Translations under genes and position numbers: made by a program | Part shown: one piece after another, positions 54,827 through 63,302 of the stretch | Layout: each line of letters starts with the position of its first letter | Position numbering within the stretch: position 1 is the first letter of the stretch | Assembly (NCBI GenBank): GCA_025362235.1 | Contig: JANYGZ010000011.1 | Coordinates: 62,001-126,000, forward strand | DNA length: 64,000 nt | Reading direction: 5' to 3' | Origin: Ferruginibacter sp. | GTDB taxonomy: Bacteria > Bacteroidota > Bacteroidia > Chitinophagales > Chitinophagaceae | Notes under the pieces: generated by a model | What the model saw: only the letters and a program-made list of their open reading frames with translations | Databases searched by the model: none | Told to the model about the DNA's origin: nothing

Positions 54827-55588
54827 TTAGAGATTTATACCAAGTTGAAATTCAGGAACAACGTAACGGTAACTATTTACCGGAAGGGCCGGCCAGGCAA
54901 TTATATGGTATCTCAAATAATTTATTTTTAGTCCAAGCGACAGTACTTTGTTTTTATACAGCCTTTGATCGTAACTGGCAGTAACACTATAGCCATTTAC
55001 GAAGTTGTCAGCGACAGAAATATTATGACCACCTTCATTAACATTAAGAGCAGTTGTATAATATAAATCGCCGCGAAGGATGACAGCGGTTTTTCCAAAA
55101 CTATAAGCAGCCGTTAAGGAAGGTTGCTGTTCCCACCCGGTTAACTTTGTATTAAAACCAAACTCTGCTAAATAACCAAGGTTGTATGCTACCTGGTATC
55201 CAACTGCAAAATGAAAATCATCTACAGAATAATTCCAGAACGGCCCAACACTAAAACGATTTGAAACAAATATTGTTGAAATGCTTGCCTGCACATTAAA
55301 TGCCTCTGGAAGTGCTATTTTACAGGAATAGTTAAAAAAGGGAGCCTTTACCAGGTCTAATGTCCAGTCCTTGGGGGGCACTACATAGTATATAGAAAAA
55401 GCTTGTGAAAATTTCCATTTTGGAAGTGCCTGGGGTAATAAAAAACTCGATTTTTTTATATTGAATTCGTCAGATGCCGTAGCAGCAGGTGCCGGCTTTT
55501 TTTGCTGTGCGAAATTTTTTTGAACATTGCCAAACAAAATAATCAGTAGAAAAAAAACGGAATAAATAAATTTTGAAACTGATTTCAT
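54827..55588 (-). CDS. Hypothetical outer-membrane protein
   Basis: The product is about 253 residues, starting at the Met of MKSVSKFIYSVFFLLIILFG; an upstream Met would precede the signal peptide by 16 residues. Amphipathic strands run through the mature part (WTLDLVKAPFFNYSCKI, DFHFAVGYQVAYNLGYLAEFGF, AVILRGDLYYTT) with an ending VPEFQLGINL. It is the first gene of the three-gene group with the GDPD lipoprotein. The 55589-55883 gap upstream is AT-rich and shows no gene. Confidence 0.72.
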   Translation of the reverse strand: MKSVSKFIYSVFFLLIILFGNVQKNFAQQKKPAPAATASDEFNIKKSSFLLPQALPKWKFSQAFSIYYVVPPKDWTLDLVKAPFFNYSCKIALPEAFNVQASISTIFVSNRFSVGPFWNYSVDDFHFAVGYQVAYNLGYLAEFGFNTKLTGWEQQPSLTAAYSFGKTAVILRGDLYYTTALNVNEGGHNISVADNFVNGYSVTASYDQRLYKNKVLSLGLKINYLRYHIIAWPALPVNSYRYVVPEFQLGINL

Positions 55589-55883
55589 AGTTTGCAAATT
55601 TGAATTCAATTTATCAGGAAGGTTCAAAATAAGCATTGTTACAAATAAATAATATGACTGGATTATAATTTCAGTAAAGTTAATAATTTATGTATATATA
55701 TAAATCCTTTAACAGACCTTCCTCATACGAATTTTTTTAACGCAATCAACGTATTATTTAATTTTTGTTCATCTATACCCCCTCGGGAATGTTATTAAGT
55801 TAACTATAGGGCTATAAGGTTGGCATTAATTGGTTTTTGTTGCTGCCAAGGTTTTAAAGCAGTAGTAAACCTTAGCAGAAAAT

Positions 55884-56714
55884 TTAAAGTACCCTTGAGT
55901 AAACCACAGGGTTTAATGGCGTATTAATTATTTCTCCAACAGCAGCACCGGGACACCAGGTGTTCCAGTCATGTATTTGATTTTTATTCTCAGGGTTTTT
56001 CAACCTCATGTTTTTATCCATATAAATAATCGTCATCACTTTCCGCATTTGTTCAGTTGTGTTGGCACCCGCCCTGTGAAATACCCAACCCGAGTGAAAA
56101 CTTATTTCGCCGGCATCAAAGGGTTCTATCACATGTGTAAAATCAGTAACCCTTAATTTTTGTTGCATCGCTGCTTCGCTTTCATCACCTATTTCCAAAT
56201 CCCTTCCTTCTACTACCAGGTGGCTGCCGGCACTGAATTCCACTGGTCCCATCGACAATGGCGTTGCCTGTAGCGGCATCCATGCGGTAACAGTTTTGTC
56301 AGTATCTAATGGCCAGTAATACTGGTCAGCATGCCAGGGCGTAATGCCGCCGCCACCTTCCTTAAACAATGCCTGGTCGTGGTATATGCGTACACCGTCT
56401 GTTTGCAGCAGATCAGCAGCAATTTTTGCAAGCCGCTTACTAAAGATCAATTCTTTTACAATCGCATCTTCCCGCCACAAATTAAACAGTTGTAAAAAAG
56501 CCTTCCCATAAGTGCTTCTTTCTTCAAGGGAAACTGTTACGGTATTCATTTGATTAACCCTGTTGGAAATCGCTTCATTAAAAAACTGCAGGGTTTCGAT
56601 GTTGAACACCTGTTTTAATTTGATAAACCTGTTTTGATTATAGAAATCAATTTGCTCCTGCGATAAAGCATAAGGCTCCTGCAAAAATGATTGGATTGAT
56701 AATGGAAGCTGCAT
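55884..56714 (-). CDS. Phytanoyl-CoA dioxygenase family protein
   Basis: The product is a 276-residue Fe(II)/2-oxoglutarate-dependent oxygenase. The facial triad is visible: His-x-Asp in TPWHADQYYWPLD and the distal His in SFHSGWVFHRAGANTTEQMRKVMTI, with an Arg near that His available for 2-oxoglutarate. It hydroxylates or halogenates an unknown small molecule. No signal peptide is present. It stands alone between the barrel genes and the divergent cyclase gene. Confidence 0.93.
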   Translation of the reverse strand: MQLPLSIQSFLQEPYALSQEQIDFYNQNRFIKLKQVFNIETLQFFNEAISNRVNQMNTVTVSLEERSTYGKAFLQLFNLWREDAIVKELIFSKRLAKIAADLLQTDGVRIYHDQALFKEGGGGITPWHADQYYWPLDTDKTVTAWMPLQATPLSMGPVEFSAGSHLVVEGRDLEIGDESEAAMQQKLRVTDFTHVIEPFDAGEISFHSGWVFHRAGANTTEQMRKVMTIIYMDKNMRLKNPENKNQIHDWNTWCPGAAVGEIINTPLNPVVYSRVL

Positions 56715-56939
56715 ATCGTTTTATTTTACTCAAATGTATACAATCATTTCTTTTGAAATGTAGAATTAAATACTGTAATTTTTACCAATGCTTTCGGTAA
56801 CGTCGGGAGTTTCGCTTGTAATGGCTTAATAAAAGTTAGTGTACGTTTTGAAAACCCCGGCGGAAAATACACTTCTTCTGCCTGAAAAATAAACTTTATA
56901 TTAGCAGTAGTTTAATGCCTGCTTTTTATTTACGCGTAG

Positions 56940-59195
56940 ATGCAAAATCAAAATCGTCACCTTGCTGCAATCCTTTTTACCGACATTGTTGGCTACACTG
57001 CTCTTATGCAGCATAACGAAGGGCAGGCCTTATCAATAGTAAAAAGATATACCACGGTTTTAAAAACAACAGTAAAGGCCCATACCGGCGAAATCCTGAA
57101 TGATTATGGAGATGGCAGCCTTTGTGCCTTCAATAGTGCAACAGAAGCGGTAAGCTGCGCCCTGGAGCTACAGCAAAAACTAAAAGATGAACCGGCAGTA
57201 CCGCTCCGCATCGGCCTCCATATTGGTGAAATATTTTTTGAAGATAAAAAAGTTTTCGGCGACTGGGTTAATGTAGCTTCCAGGATTGAATCCCTCGGGC
57301 AGGCCAATGCAATCCTTTTTTCGGGCGAAATCAACAGCAAAATAAAAAATAATCCAGGATTCAAATCTATTTCACTCGGCCGTTTCGAATTTAAGAATGT
57401 AGATGAACCGGTGGAGGTTTTTGCTTTGGCAAACGAAGGTTTGGTTGTGCCAAAAAAAGAAGAGATGACCGGAAAGCTGAAAGAGGTTCAGGAGAAACGT
57501 TCAACAAAAAAAATAATATCAATTGCTGGGATTGTATTGCTATTAGGTATAATTTTCGCTGCTTACAAAATATTTTCACCAAAAAATAATTTTGCGGGAG
57601 TAAATAAAACCATTGCTGTTCTCCCTTTTAAAAATATCAGCACCAATAAAGAAGAAAACGAACCTTTTTGCCTTGGTATAGTTTTAGAACTCCAGAAAAA
57701 ATTAGAGTGGATGGGTGAGTTGACAACGATAGCCCCGCAATCTGTAGAAAAATTTCGTGATACAAAATTATCAATTGCTGATATTGCCAGTGAACTGGGT
57801 GGCATAAAATATATTCTGCAGGGTACGGTACAGCGGGACAAAAATAAAGTGAAAGTTTTTACTTCGCTGGTGGATGCAGAAAGCGGCAAAGAATTATGGA
57901 ATGATAATTTTCCCGGCGAAATGGAAGACATTTTTTCATTGCAGGAAAATATTTCACAACAAATCGCTGCTGCCCTGCAGATAAAAATAACACCAAAAGA
58001 ACAAAGCCGGATAAGCAGAGTGGCAACAAAAAATACAAAAGCATTGGACCTTTATTACGAGGCCCAGTTGAGTTATGCAAAATATGCTTATGATATTAAT
58101 CCGTTAAATGCTGATTATCAAAAAATTCAAACTCTTTGCAATGATGTGCTGGCATTGGACTCCAACATGGCAGAAGCTTATGTGTTAAAAGCCAGGGCCT
58201 ACTGGACTGCTAATTATTATAAAGAGTATCTTAGTAAAAATTTTATGGATACAGTGGCATTGTTTTGCAATAAAGCTTTATCAATAGATAAAAATGCTGA
58301 GGACGCCTATGTATTGCTCAGTAACTATCATCGACAGACAGGAAAAATAAAATTGGCGTTTGAGGAATTGAATACAGCTATCAGCATTAATCCAAATAAT
58401 TTTTTTGCCAACCAGGAATTAGGCCGTATTTACTCCCTTGGATTGTATTATGATCCTGAAAAATCGATCAGGTATTTACATAAAGCATTAAAATTAGATC
58501 CTCTCTCTGTATGGACCCCGACAGTATATAATGATCTTGCCTTTACTTATCTTGGCATTTGTGATTTTGAAAAAACAAAATATTATGCAACCCTTGCTTT
58601 ACGGCAGAATAATAAAACCAGGGTCTCAATAACGTCCTTATGGCTTTTAACAATGCTTAGTAACAGGACCGGTAATGCCGATGAAGCTTTGGCTTATGCT
58701 GAGCAATGGATGAAGGTAGATAGCAGCGGGGCCCTGTATTTTATTGCCGAAACTTATTGCTATCTAAAAAATGATTGTGCAAAAGCCGTAAAACTTTATA
58801 TGAAACTTTGGGAAAAATACCCTCATGAAAATATCCATCGCTATGCTGTTGCACTATGGAAAACCGGCGAAAAGGAAAAGGCCATGCAACTGATGAATGT
58901 ATCTATTGAAATATATAAAAAATTAGATTCACTTGGCCGGTTTGATTTTGCAACTTATGATATGGCTGGTGTGTATGCTTTTATGGGAGATAAAAGAAAA
59001 GCGTATCAAATCCTGAAAGAAGCTGAAAAAATAGAGCACTGGGTATGGGGCATGCCTTACTTAATTAAAGTAGACCCTTTGTTTGACAACCTGCGCAACG
59101 ACAAAGAATTCAAAGACCTGGTTCAGGCTGCATTGAATGAAAAAACAAAGCTGAGAGAAAAAATAAGAAAGATGGAAGTGCAGGGCGAATTGTAA
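56940..59195 (+). CDS. Class III adenylate/guanylate cyclase with TolB-N-like region and TPR repeats
   Basis: The product is 751 residues. Residues 1-170 are a class III cyclase catalytic domain: LFTDIVGYTALMQHNEGQAL (metal Asp), ILNDYGDGSLCAFNSA (second metal Asp) and FGDWVNVASRIESLG (transition-state Asn/Arg). One membrane helix follows (IISIAGIVLLLGIIFAAYKIF, near 190-212). Then comes a region like the TolB N-terminal domain found in such cyclases (TIAVLPFKNIS, ILQGTVQRDKNKVKVFTSLVD), and from about 370 a series of TPRs to the end. The cyclase would be cytoplasmic, with the sensing part in the periplasm. Whether it makes cAMP or cGMP is open. Confidence 0.92.
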   Translation: MQNQNRHLAAILFTDIVGYTALMQHNEGQALSIVKRYTTVLKTTVKAHTGEILNDYGDGSLCAFNSATEAVSCALELQQKLKDEPAVPLRIGLHIGEIFFEDKKVFGDWVNVASRIESLGQANAILFSGEINSKIKNNPGFKSISLGRFEFKNVDEPVEVFALANEGLVVPKKEEMTGKLKEVQEKRSTKKIISIAGIVLLLGIIFAAYKIFSPKNNFAGVNKTIAVLPFKNISTNKEENEPFCLGIVLELQKKLEWMGELTTIAPQSVEKFRDTKLSIADIASELGGIKYILQGTVQRDKNKVKVFTSLVDAESGKELWNDNFPGEMEDIFSLQENISQQIAAALQIKITPKEQSRISRVATKNTKALDLYYEAQLSYAKYAYDINPLNADYQKIQTLCNDVLALDSNMAEAYVLKARAYWTANYYKEYLSKNFMDTVALFCNKALSIDKNAEDAYVLLSNYHRQTGKIKLAFEELNTAISINPNNFFANQELGRIYSLGLYYDPEKSIRYLHKALKLDPLSVWTPTVYNDLAFTYLGICDFEKTKYYATLALRQNNKTRVSITSLWLLTMLSNRTGNADEALAYAEQWMKVDSSGALYFIAETYCYLKNDCAKAVKLYMKLWEKYPHENIHRYAVALWKTGEKEKAMQLMNVSIEIYKKLDSLGRFDFATYDMAGVYAFMGDKRKAYQILKEAEKIEHWVWGMPYLIKVDPLFDNLRNDKEFKDLVQAALNEKTKLREKIRKMEVQGEL

Positions 59196-59223
59196 GAACA
59201 AATTTCATTTGCCTATTCATCTA

Positions 59224-59470
59224 TTTCTGTAATGGCGGGTTTTTGGCAACAAAGATCAATAACATAAAAGTGGTATCCATAAAACATCAATAGTACACAC
59301 ATTCCCAGCTATCGATATTACATTAGCAACAACACTTTCTCTTGATATTAAATCAAGATTAAATTCTGTGATAAGCGCAGATCTGAATTAGTTGCCCATT
59401 CTTAATAAATCCCAAAGCGCTATTAATAAATTACCGAATAACGGGAATTTACTAAACCATCTTTCATGGC
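59224..59470. repeat. First copy of a dispersed sequence (partner at 63106-63280)
   Basis: Two blocks match the copy near 63.1 kb: 59224-59270 (TTCTGTAATGGCGGGTTTTT and on to ATCAATAACATAAAAG) and 59377-59470 (GCAGATCTGAATTAGTTGCC and on to TTTACTAAACCATCTTTCAT). Here they are split by about 106 bases absent from the partner. A third matching block (TGGATATATAAATCTCCGGC, near 59803) lies inside the acyltransferase-like reading frame. The rest of the 59196-59693 gap holds no gene I can support. Confidence 0.7.
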
Positions 59471-59693
59471 AGTAATTTTTAGCATTTATTGCGAAAATTA
59501 TTCGCCCAATTCATAGAAATCGATTAGGAATGGGCCAGCTACAACAATAGTTTTACTCTATTAAAATTAAGCTCTTCCACGATTAATTTTTTCCGATAAG
59601 TTTTGAAAAACTAGAGCTGGATATTTAAAAAACCCTGTTACAATTTTATTAATACTATCTAATGTTATACAGTAAACCGATATTTCTTAGAAC

Positions 59694-60428
59694 TTGTTTG
59701 TACTCCTGCAGTCTTTTATCATATTTGATTTCCGGGTTGCATTATTTGATAGTTTTGTCTGCGTTTTAAAACTGCCACTGTGTATTTATTTTGCACCTGG
59801 TGGTGGATATATAAATCTCCGGCGCATCTGGTTTGCCCGGCTTTTAAGAAAAGCTGTATCGGTATTAATCAAAACCCCTCTTCGAATAAAAACTTTTCAA
59901 TTGGTAAACTTTATTACACCCAATACCAGGGGTGGTTGCATTATTACAACATGCCATACCCCATGGGCAAGATTACTTGTACAATGGTGCCTTCAAAAAG
60001 AGTTTGCCATAATAATAGCCAGCGGTATCTGGATCAGGCGGGCAAAACAGGTTAATAAATGTGGAAAGGGATATACCGAACTGCGCCAAATTGTAAATCA
60101 TTTACGCTCCGGTGGACGAATAGTTATTACAATGGATGTTTTTACTGATTCAAAAAATTGTTCTTTGAAGTTTTTTGAGAAAGAGTGCAGTGTATCCTTA
60201 TTACCGGCACGGTTGGCAAGAATAGCGAACGTACCGATAATTACTGTAGTACCAGAACTCAGTAACCAGACTATTCATATTCATGAGGGCCAGCGGCTTG
60301 ATTTTAATCATTCAATTTCAACTCCCGGAGAAATCATGCAAACACTGCTTACATACTTCGAAAAAGAAATAAGAAAATCTCCTTCAATCTGGTCTTCGTT
60401 TGTTCAGGGATCATTATCAAAACAGTAG
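59694..60428 (+). CDS. Lysophospholipid acyltransferase-like protein, start uncertain
   Basis: The frame encodes 244 residues beginning at a TTG. Residues from about 40 on look coding and resemble the lauroyl/LPLAT acyltransferase group: GYINLRRIWFARLLRKAV, GGCIITTCHTPWARLLVQW (His of an H-x4-D-like motif, Asp missing), YTELRQIVNHLRSGGRIVITMD and SLLPARLARIANVPIITVVPEL. There is no plausible ATG, the N-terminus looks hydrophobic, and a related fragment is duplicated at 63.24 kb. It may be a degraded or recently rearranged gene. Function in lipid acylation is a guess from these motifs. Confidence 0.55.
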   Translation: MFVLLQSFIIFDFRVALFDSFVCVLKLPLCIYFAPGGGYINLRRIWFARLLRKAVSVLIKTPLRIKTFQLVNFITPNTRGGCIITTCHTPWARLLVQWCLQKEFAIIIASGIWIRRAKQVNKCGKGYTELRQIVNHLRSGGRIVITMDVFTDSKNCSLKFFEKECSVSLLPARLARIANVPIITVVPELSNQTIHIHEGQRLDFNHSISTPGEIMQTLLTYFEKEIRKSPSIWSSFVQGSLSKQ

Positions 60429-60494
60429 TAAAAATTCAATGCATTTCTGCAATAGTGGCTAAAGTTTGAAACTTCGCAGCGTAGTTGTATTTAA

Positions 60495-60886
60495 AACTTT
60501 TTAAGTGATTCGATTAATTGGATAAATCGCCTGGAGCCTGTAGGTAAAAATGAGAATAGTGATCGGTACTGGTTTATACCTTTATTAATGGATGAAATAT
60601 TAAACCCATGGATCGAAGGAGGTCCGAACCGGGATAGGAAAATAGCAGAAGGAATAGAAAGCATTTGGGATTTTGGAGGGGCCGAAGATCTTTACAAAAA
60701 ATTTTGTATGCTATTGGGCTATACATTAAAGACTGTATCCATTATAGCGAAGATCTGAAGAATGACATGGATAGTATACTCACCTGGTTTAAAATTCATG
60801 AAGCGATCAGATCGTATGAGTATACAATTGAAAGATTACTAGCTCAGGAAAAGAATCAAAAAAAAAGCAGCGTAATAAACATATAA
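60495..60886 (+). pseudogene. Frameshifted orphan gene remnant
   Basis: A first frame opens after a stop at 60492-60494 and reads NWINRLEPVGKNENSDRYWF, then LLMDEILNPWIEGGPNRDRK and GIESIWDFGGAEDLYKK, with its only ATG at 60588. At an A-rich run near 60700 coding sense moves to another frame, reading LYAIGLYIKDCIHYSEDLKN and then KIHEAIRSYEYTIERLLAQE, to a stop at 60884-60886. The two parts together give a plausible soluble protein of up to 130 residues. I do not know the family. A good terminator follows. Confidence 0.5.
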
Positions 60887-60894
60887 AATCTTTT

Positions 60895-60921
60895 AAAGCT
60901 ACCACACCAGGTAGCTTTTTT
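60895..60921 (+). terminator. Intrinsic terminator
   Basis: AAAGCTACC pairs with GGTAGCTTT around ACACCA, followed by a T run. It lies nine bases after the stop of the broken orphan gene, which suggests that gene was once transcribed. Confidence 0.88.
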
Positions 60922-61007
60922 GGTTATCCCCATACAGGGGAAAAAAAACCATTACCACATTGAATTAATTTTCTCATCTTTAATAGCGAACGATTAACAA
61001 CATCCAA

Positions 61008-61211
61008 ATGAAAAAATTACTTCCATTATTCTTTATTGCAATTCTTTTCGCCAGTTGCAGTACATCAAAAGATTCTAATGGCGTGAAAGTTTACAGCATT
61101 GGTAAAGTTGGATGGATTGGAGGAAATGATCCATCATACACATTTAAAAAGCAAGTAAAGGCCAAAGAAAAATTAATGAAAACAAGCCGGTCTGAATTTG
61201 CTAACAATTAG
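61008..61211 (+). CDS. Small putative lipoprotein
   Basis: The product is 67 residues with a clear lipoprotein signal (LLPLFFIAILFASCS, Cys near 17). The mature part is short and basic (VKVYSIGKVGWIGGNDPSYT, then a Lys-rich end). Its function is unknown. It has its own start after a terminator and is followed by non-coding sequence and a gene fragment. Confidence 0.65.
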   Translation: MKKLLPLFFIAILFASCSTSKDSNGVKVYSIGKVGWIGGNDPSYTFKKQVKAKEKLMKTSRSEFANN

Positions 61212-61296
61212 TAGTGTAACCAACAAATAAATTAACACCCTGCGCAACAGGTAGTGTTATAAAACTTTTATACCGGTTTCCCAGTCGTCGGTATTG

Positions 61297-61510
61297 ATAC
61301 CGGCGTGTCTATTCTTACCTGATATTTGAAGATGGCAAAATTCGAGACGGAGGAAATGCAGTCAGTAAAAGTGAAAACCTTTCTACTATTATAGATTTCA
61401 GAAAGTATGTTGCTGGAGATCTTGCAGGACTACCGCACACCTATTCCGGGTTTATTATACCAACCTGGGAAGAAATTAAAAATATAAAAGTGGCCGCCCT
61501 GAAACAATGA
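61297..61510 (+). pseudogene. C-terminal gene fragment without a start
   Basis: A frame of 70 codons between a stop at 61294-61296 and a stop at 61508-61510 reads YRRVYSYLIFEDGKIRDGGN, then NLSTIIDFRKYVAGDLAGLP and TYSGFIIPTWEEIKNIKVAA. It looks like real coding sense but has no ATG, GTG or TTG start. It is probably the end of a gene whose beginning was lost. Family unknown. Confidence 0.4.
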
Positions 61511-61631
61511 CGAATAAAAAACATGAAGCCTATGAAAAAATGCTTAAAAATAATATGAAATAAAAGTTTGTAATTGATTAGTTTATTTTATGACCAGGAA
61601 GTCCTTACTGTTTGTCTATTTATCATTTCCT

Positions 61632-61838
61632 TTATGACAAAAATAGCGATGTAAACAATGCTATTTTTTTCCAGTGGATATGGACAAATGAAACTATAGT
61701 AACAACAATATTATTCCAATCGCTAAATTTGGCTTTGGGTGGCTGAATCTCCGGCTGCGGCTGAGTACCAGTGTTGGTTGTAAAGTTGTAGTTATTTACC
61801 ACCACATACTTTGCCTGAATGTTAAAAGTAGTTTTCAT
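61632..61838 (-). CDS. Small hypothetical protein with C-terminal hydrophobic segment
   Basis: The product is about 68 residues, starting MKTTFNIQAKYVVVNNYNFT. The middle is Pro/Gln-rich (GTQPQPEIQPPKAKF); the end is hydrophobic (NNIVVTIVSFVHIHWKKIALFTSLFLS) and could be membrane-associated. No family is recognised. It is divergent from the region around the 62244 gene. Confidence 0.45.
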   Translation of the reverse strand: MKTTFNIQAKYVVVNNYNFTTNTGTQPQPEIQPPKAKFSDWNNIVVTIVSFVHIHWKKIALFTSLFLS

Positions 61839-61883
61839 TTTTTTTAAGTTAAATTGTATAATGAGGGGTATCGGTAATAACAA

Positions 61884-62243
61884 TGAACAAAATACCAGTT
61901 CTTGTTTATCAAAAGTACTATGTCATTGTCTGAAAGCGGGCTGTGTAACAGTGATGAGCTAACGCTTTACATCTATACAGCTAATAACCCAAATATTAGT
62001 AGCAATAGTTGGCAATATATTCCGGTTAAGAAGATATTTATCAAATGAATTATTTCCTAATCTAATATTTAAATCTTGGTTTCGCATTCAAATCATCAAT
62101 AAGTCAAGAGCCTCCTTTATCTCATCAACAAAAGGGAAATATAGTAACCTATAAAAAATTTATAGACAAGTTTGCTTTTCAAATATTTTAATTAGAAGGA
62201 TGGAGTTAAATACGTATATTGTTTCAATTAATAATAACCTGAG
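61884..62243. other. AT-rich non-coding gap
   Basis: I see no open frame of substance, repeat or terminator in these 360 bases. TATATTG near 62214 resembles a -7 box only loosely. The gap probably carries the promoters of the flanking divergent genes. Confidence 0.4.
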
Positions 62244-63035
62244 ATGAAATATCTAATCCAAGATATTGAAGCTTATATACATGAAAGAAAGCAATGGGTT
62301 TCTTTCACAATTGAAGGACAAGAAATTACAGTAGATGCTGAATTTGAGACAATTTCAAATTTGGTAGAAAATATGTCTATACTTGAATTAGAACTTCTAA
62401 AAAATTCTTTCTGTGAACCAATTGATTATTATAAAAAAGGGGAAATAATGGATAATCGTATTAAAGCTTCTCAAGAAAATAAATTTCCTAAGACTTGGAA
62501 GTTTGTTTTAAATGGATCTTTAAATGATTTGCGAACTAAAAACGAATCATTATTGTTGCCTTTTGAGACTATATATGAAGTAACCGTATTTAAAAAAGAA
62601 ACCAAACAACCCAAAGTTAAGATCAGAACAAATAATGATAAATTGTATTTCTGTCAACTTTATGAATTCCAAGAAATAGTTGGAGTAAAAGAAAATGAGT
62701 TTTTTTTACTATGTGGTTCCTTAATTTCACCAGTGTTCTATAAAAAAGGAGAAATTGCAGAAGATGGAACTTATCATATAAAAGTTAAAGATGACCATAC
62801 AATTATAAAGGATTTAAATTTTAGAGTTTCAAACACGATAGATGAAAATTATAAAAATAATGGGAAACAGGAATTGTATAGTCCTAATGTTTCTAAAAAA
62901 CGAAATAGCCAAACGGAGGAAGTTGACAATAATTTTTTAAGTTATCAAAAATATAATGGTTACAATGACTTTGATGACAATACAATAGATAACGCATTTG
63001 AGGGTGACCCAGATGCGACATGGAATGTTGACTGA
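62244..63035 (+). CDS. Hypothetical protein, orphan
   Basis: The product is 263 residues, soluble, rich in Lys, Glu and Asn, with no signal peptide or known motif. The N-terminal part looks alpha/beta (MKYLIQDIEAYIHERKQWVS), the middle beta-rich (ETIYEVTVFKKETKQPKVKI), and the C-terminal 60 residues are low-complexity and acidic (NYKNNGKQELYSPNVSKK, then DDNTIDNAFEGDPDATWNVD). Its base composition is even more AT-rich than its neighbours. Together with the flanking remnants this suggests recent acquisition. Confidence 0.6.
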   Translation: MKYLIQDIEAYIHERKQWVSFTIEGQEITVDAEFETISNLVENMSILELELLKNSFCEPIDYYKKGEIMDNRIKASQENKFPKTWKFVLNGSLNDLRTKNESLLLPFETIYEVTVFKKETKQPKVKIRTNNDKLYFCQLYEFQEIVGVKENEFFLLCGSLISPVFYKKGEIAEDGTYHIKVKDDHTIIKDLNFRVSNTIDENYKNNGKQELYSPNVSKKRNSQTEEVDNNFLSYQKYNGYNDFDDNTIDNAFEGDPDATWNVD

Positions 63036-63105
63036 GAAAATATGGAAATATTAATAAGGACATAAATAAGAGGGCGCAAACCAAGCATCGTTTACATGGA
63101 ATCAG

Positions 63106-63280
63106 TCTTCCATAACGTCAGGTTTTTCACAGCAGAAATCAATAATACAAAAGCAGATTTGAATTAGTTGCGTATTCTTAATAAATCCCAAAGAGCCATC
63201 AATAAATTGCCCGATAACGCGAATTTACTAAACCACTTTTCATTGGTGGAAATATAAATCTCCGCCGCATCTGTTTGCTT
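63106..63280. repeat. Second copy of the dispersed sequence (partner at 59224)
   Basis: This copy is continuous: block 1 (AATCAATAATACAAAAG), block 2 (GCAGATTTGAATTAGTTGCG to TTTACTAAACCACTTTTCAT) and block 3 (AATATAAATCTCCGCCGCAT) follow without the insertions of the first copy. Block 3 translates as GGNINLRRICLLK then stop, a decayed counterpart of GGGYINLRRIWFARLL in the acyltransferase-like gene. Confidence 0.7.
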
Positions 63281-63302
63281 AAATAATTTCTCAAGAAGTA
63301 TT

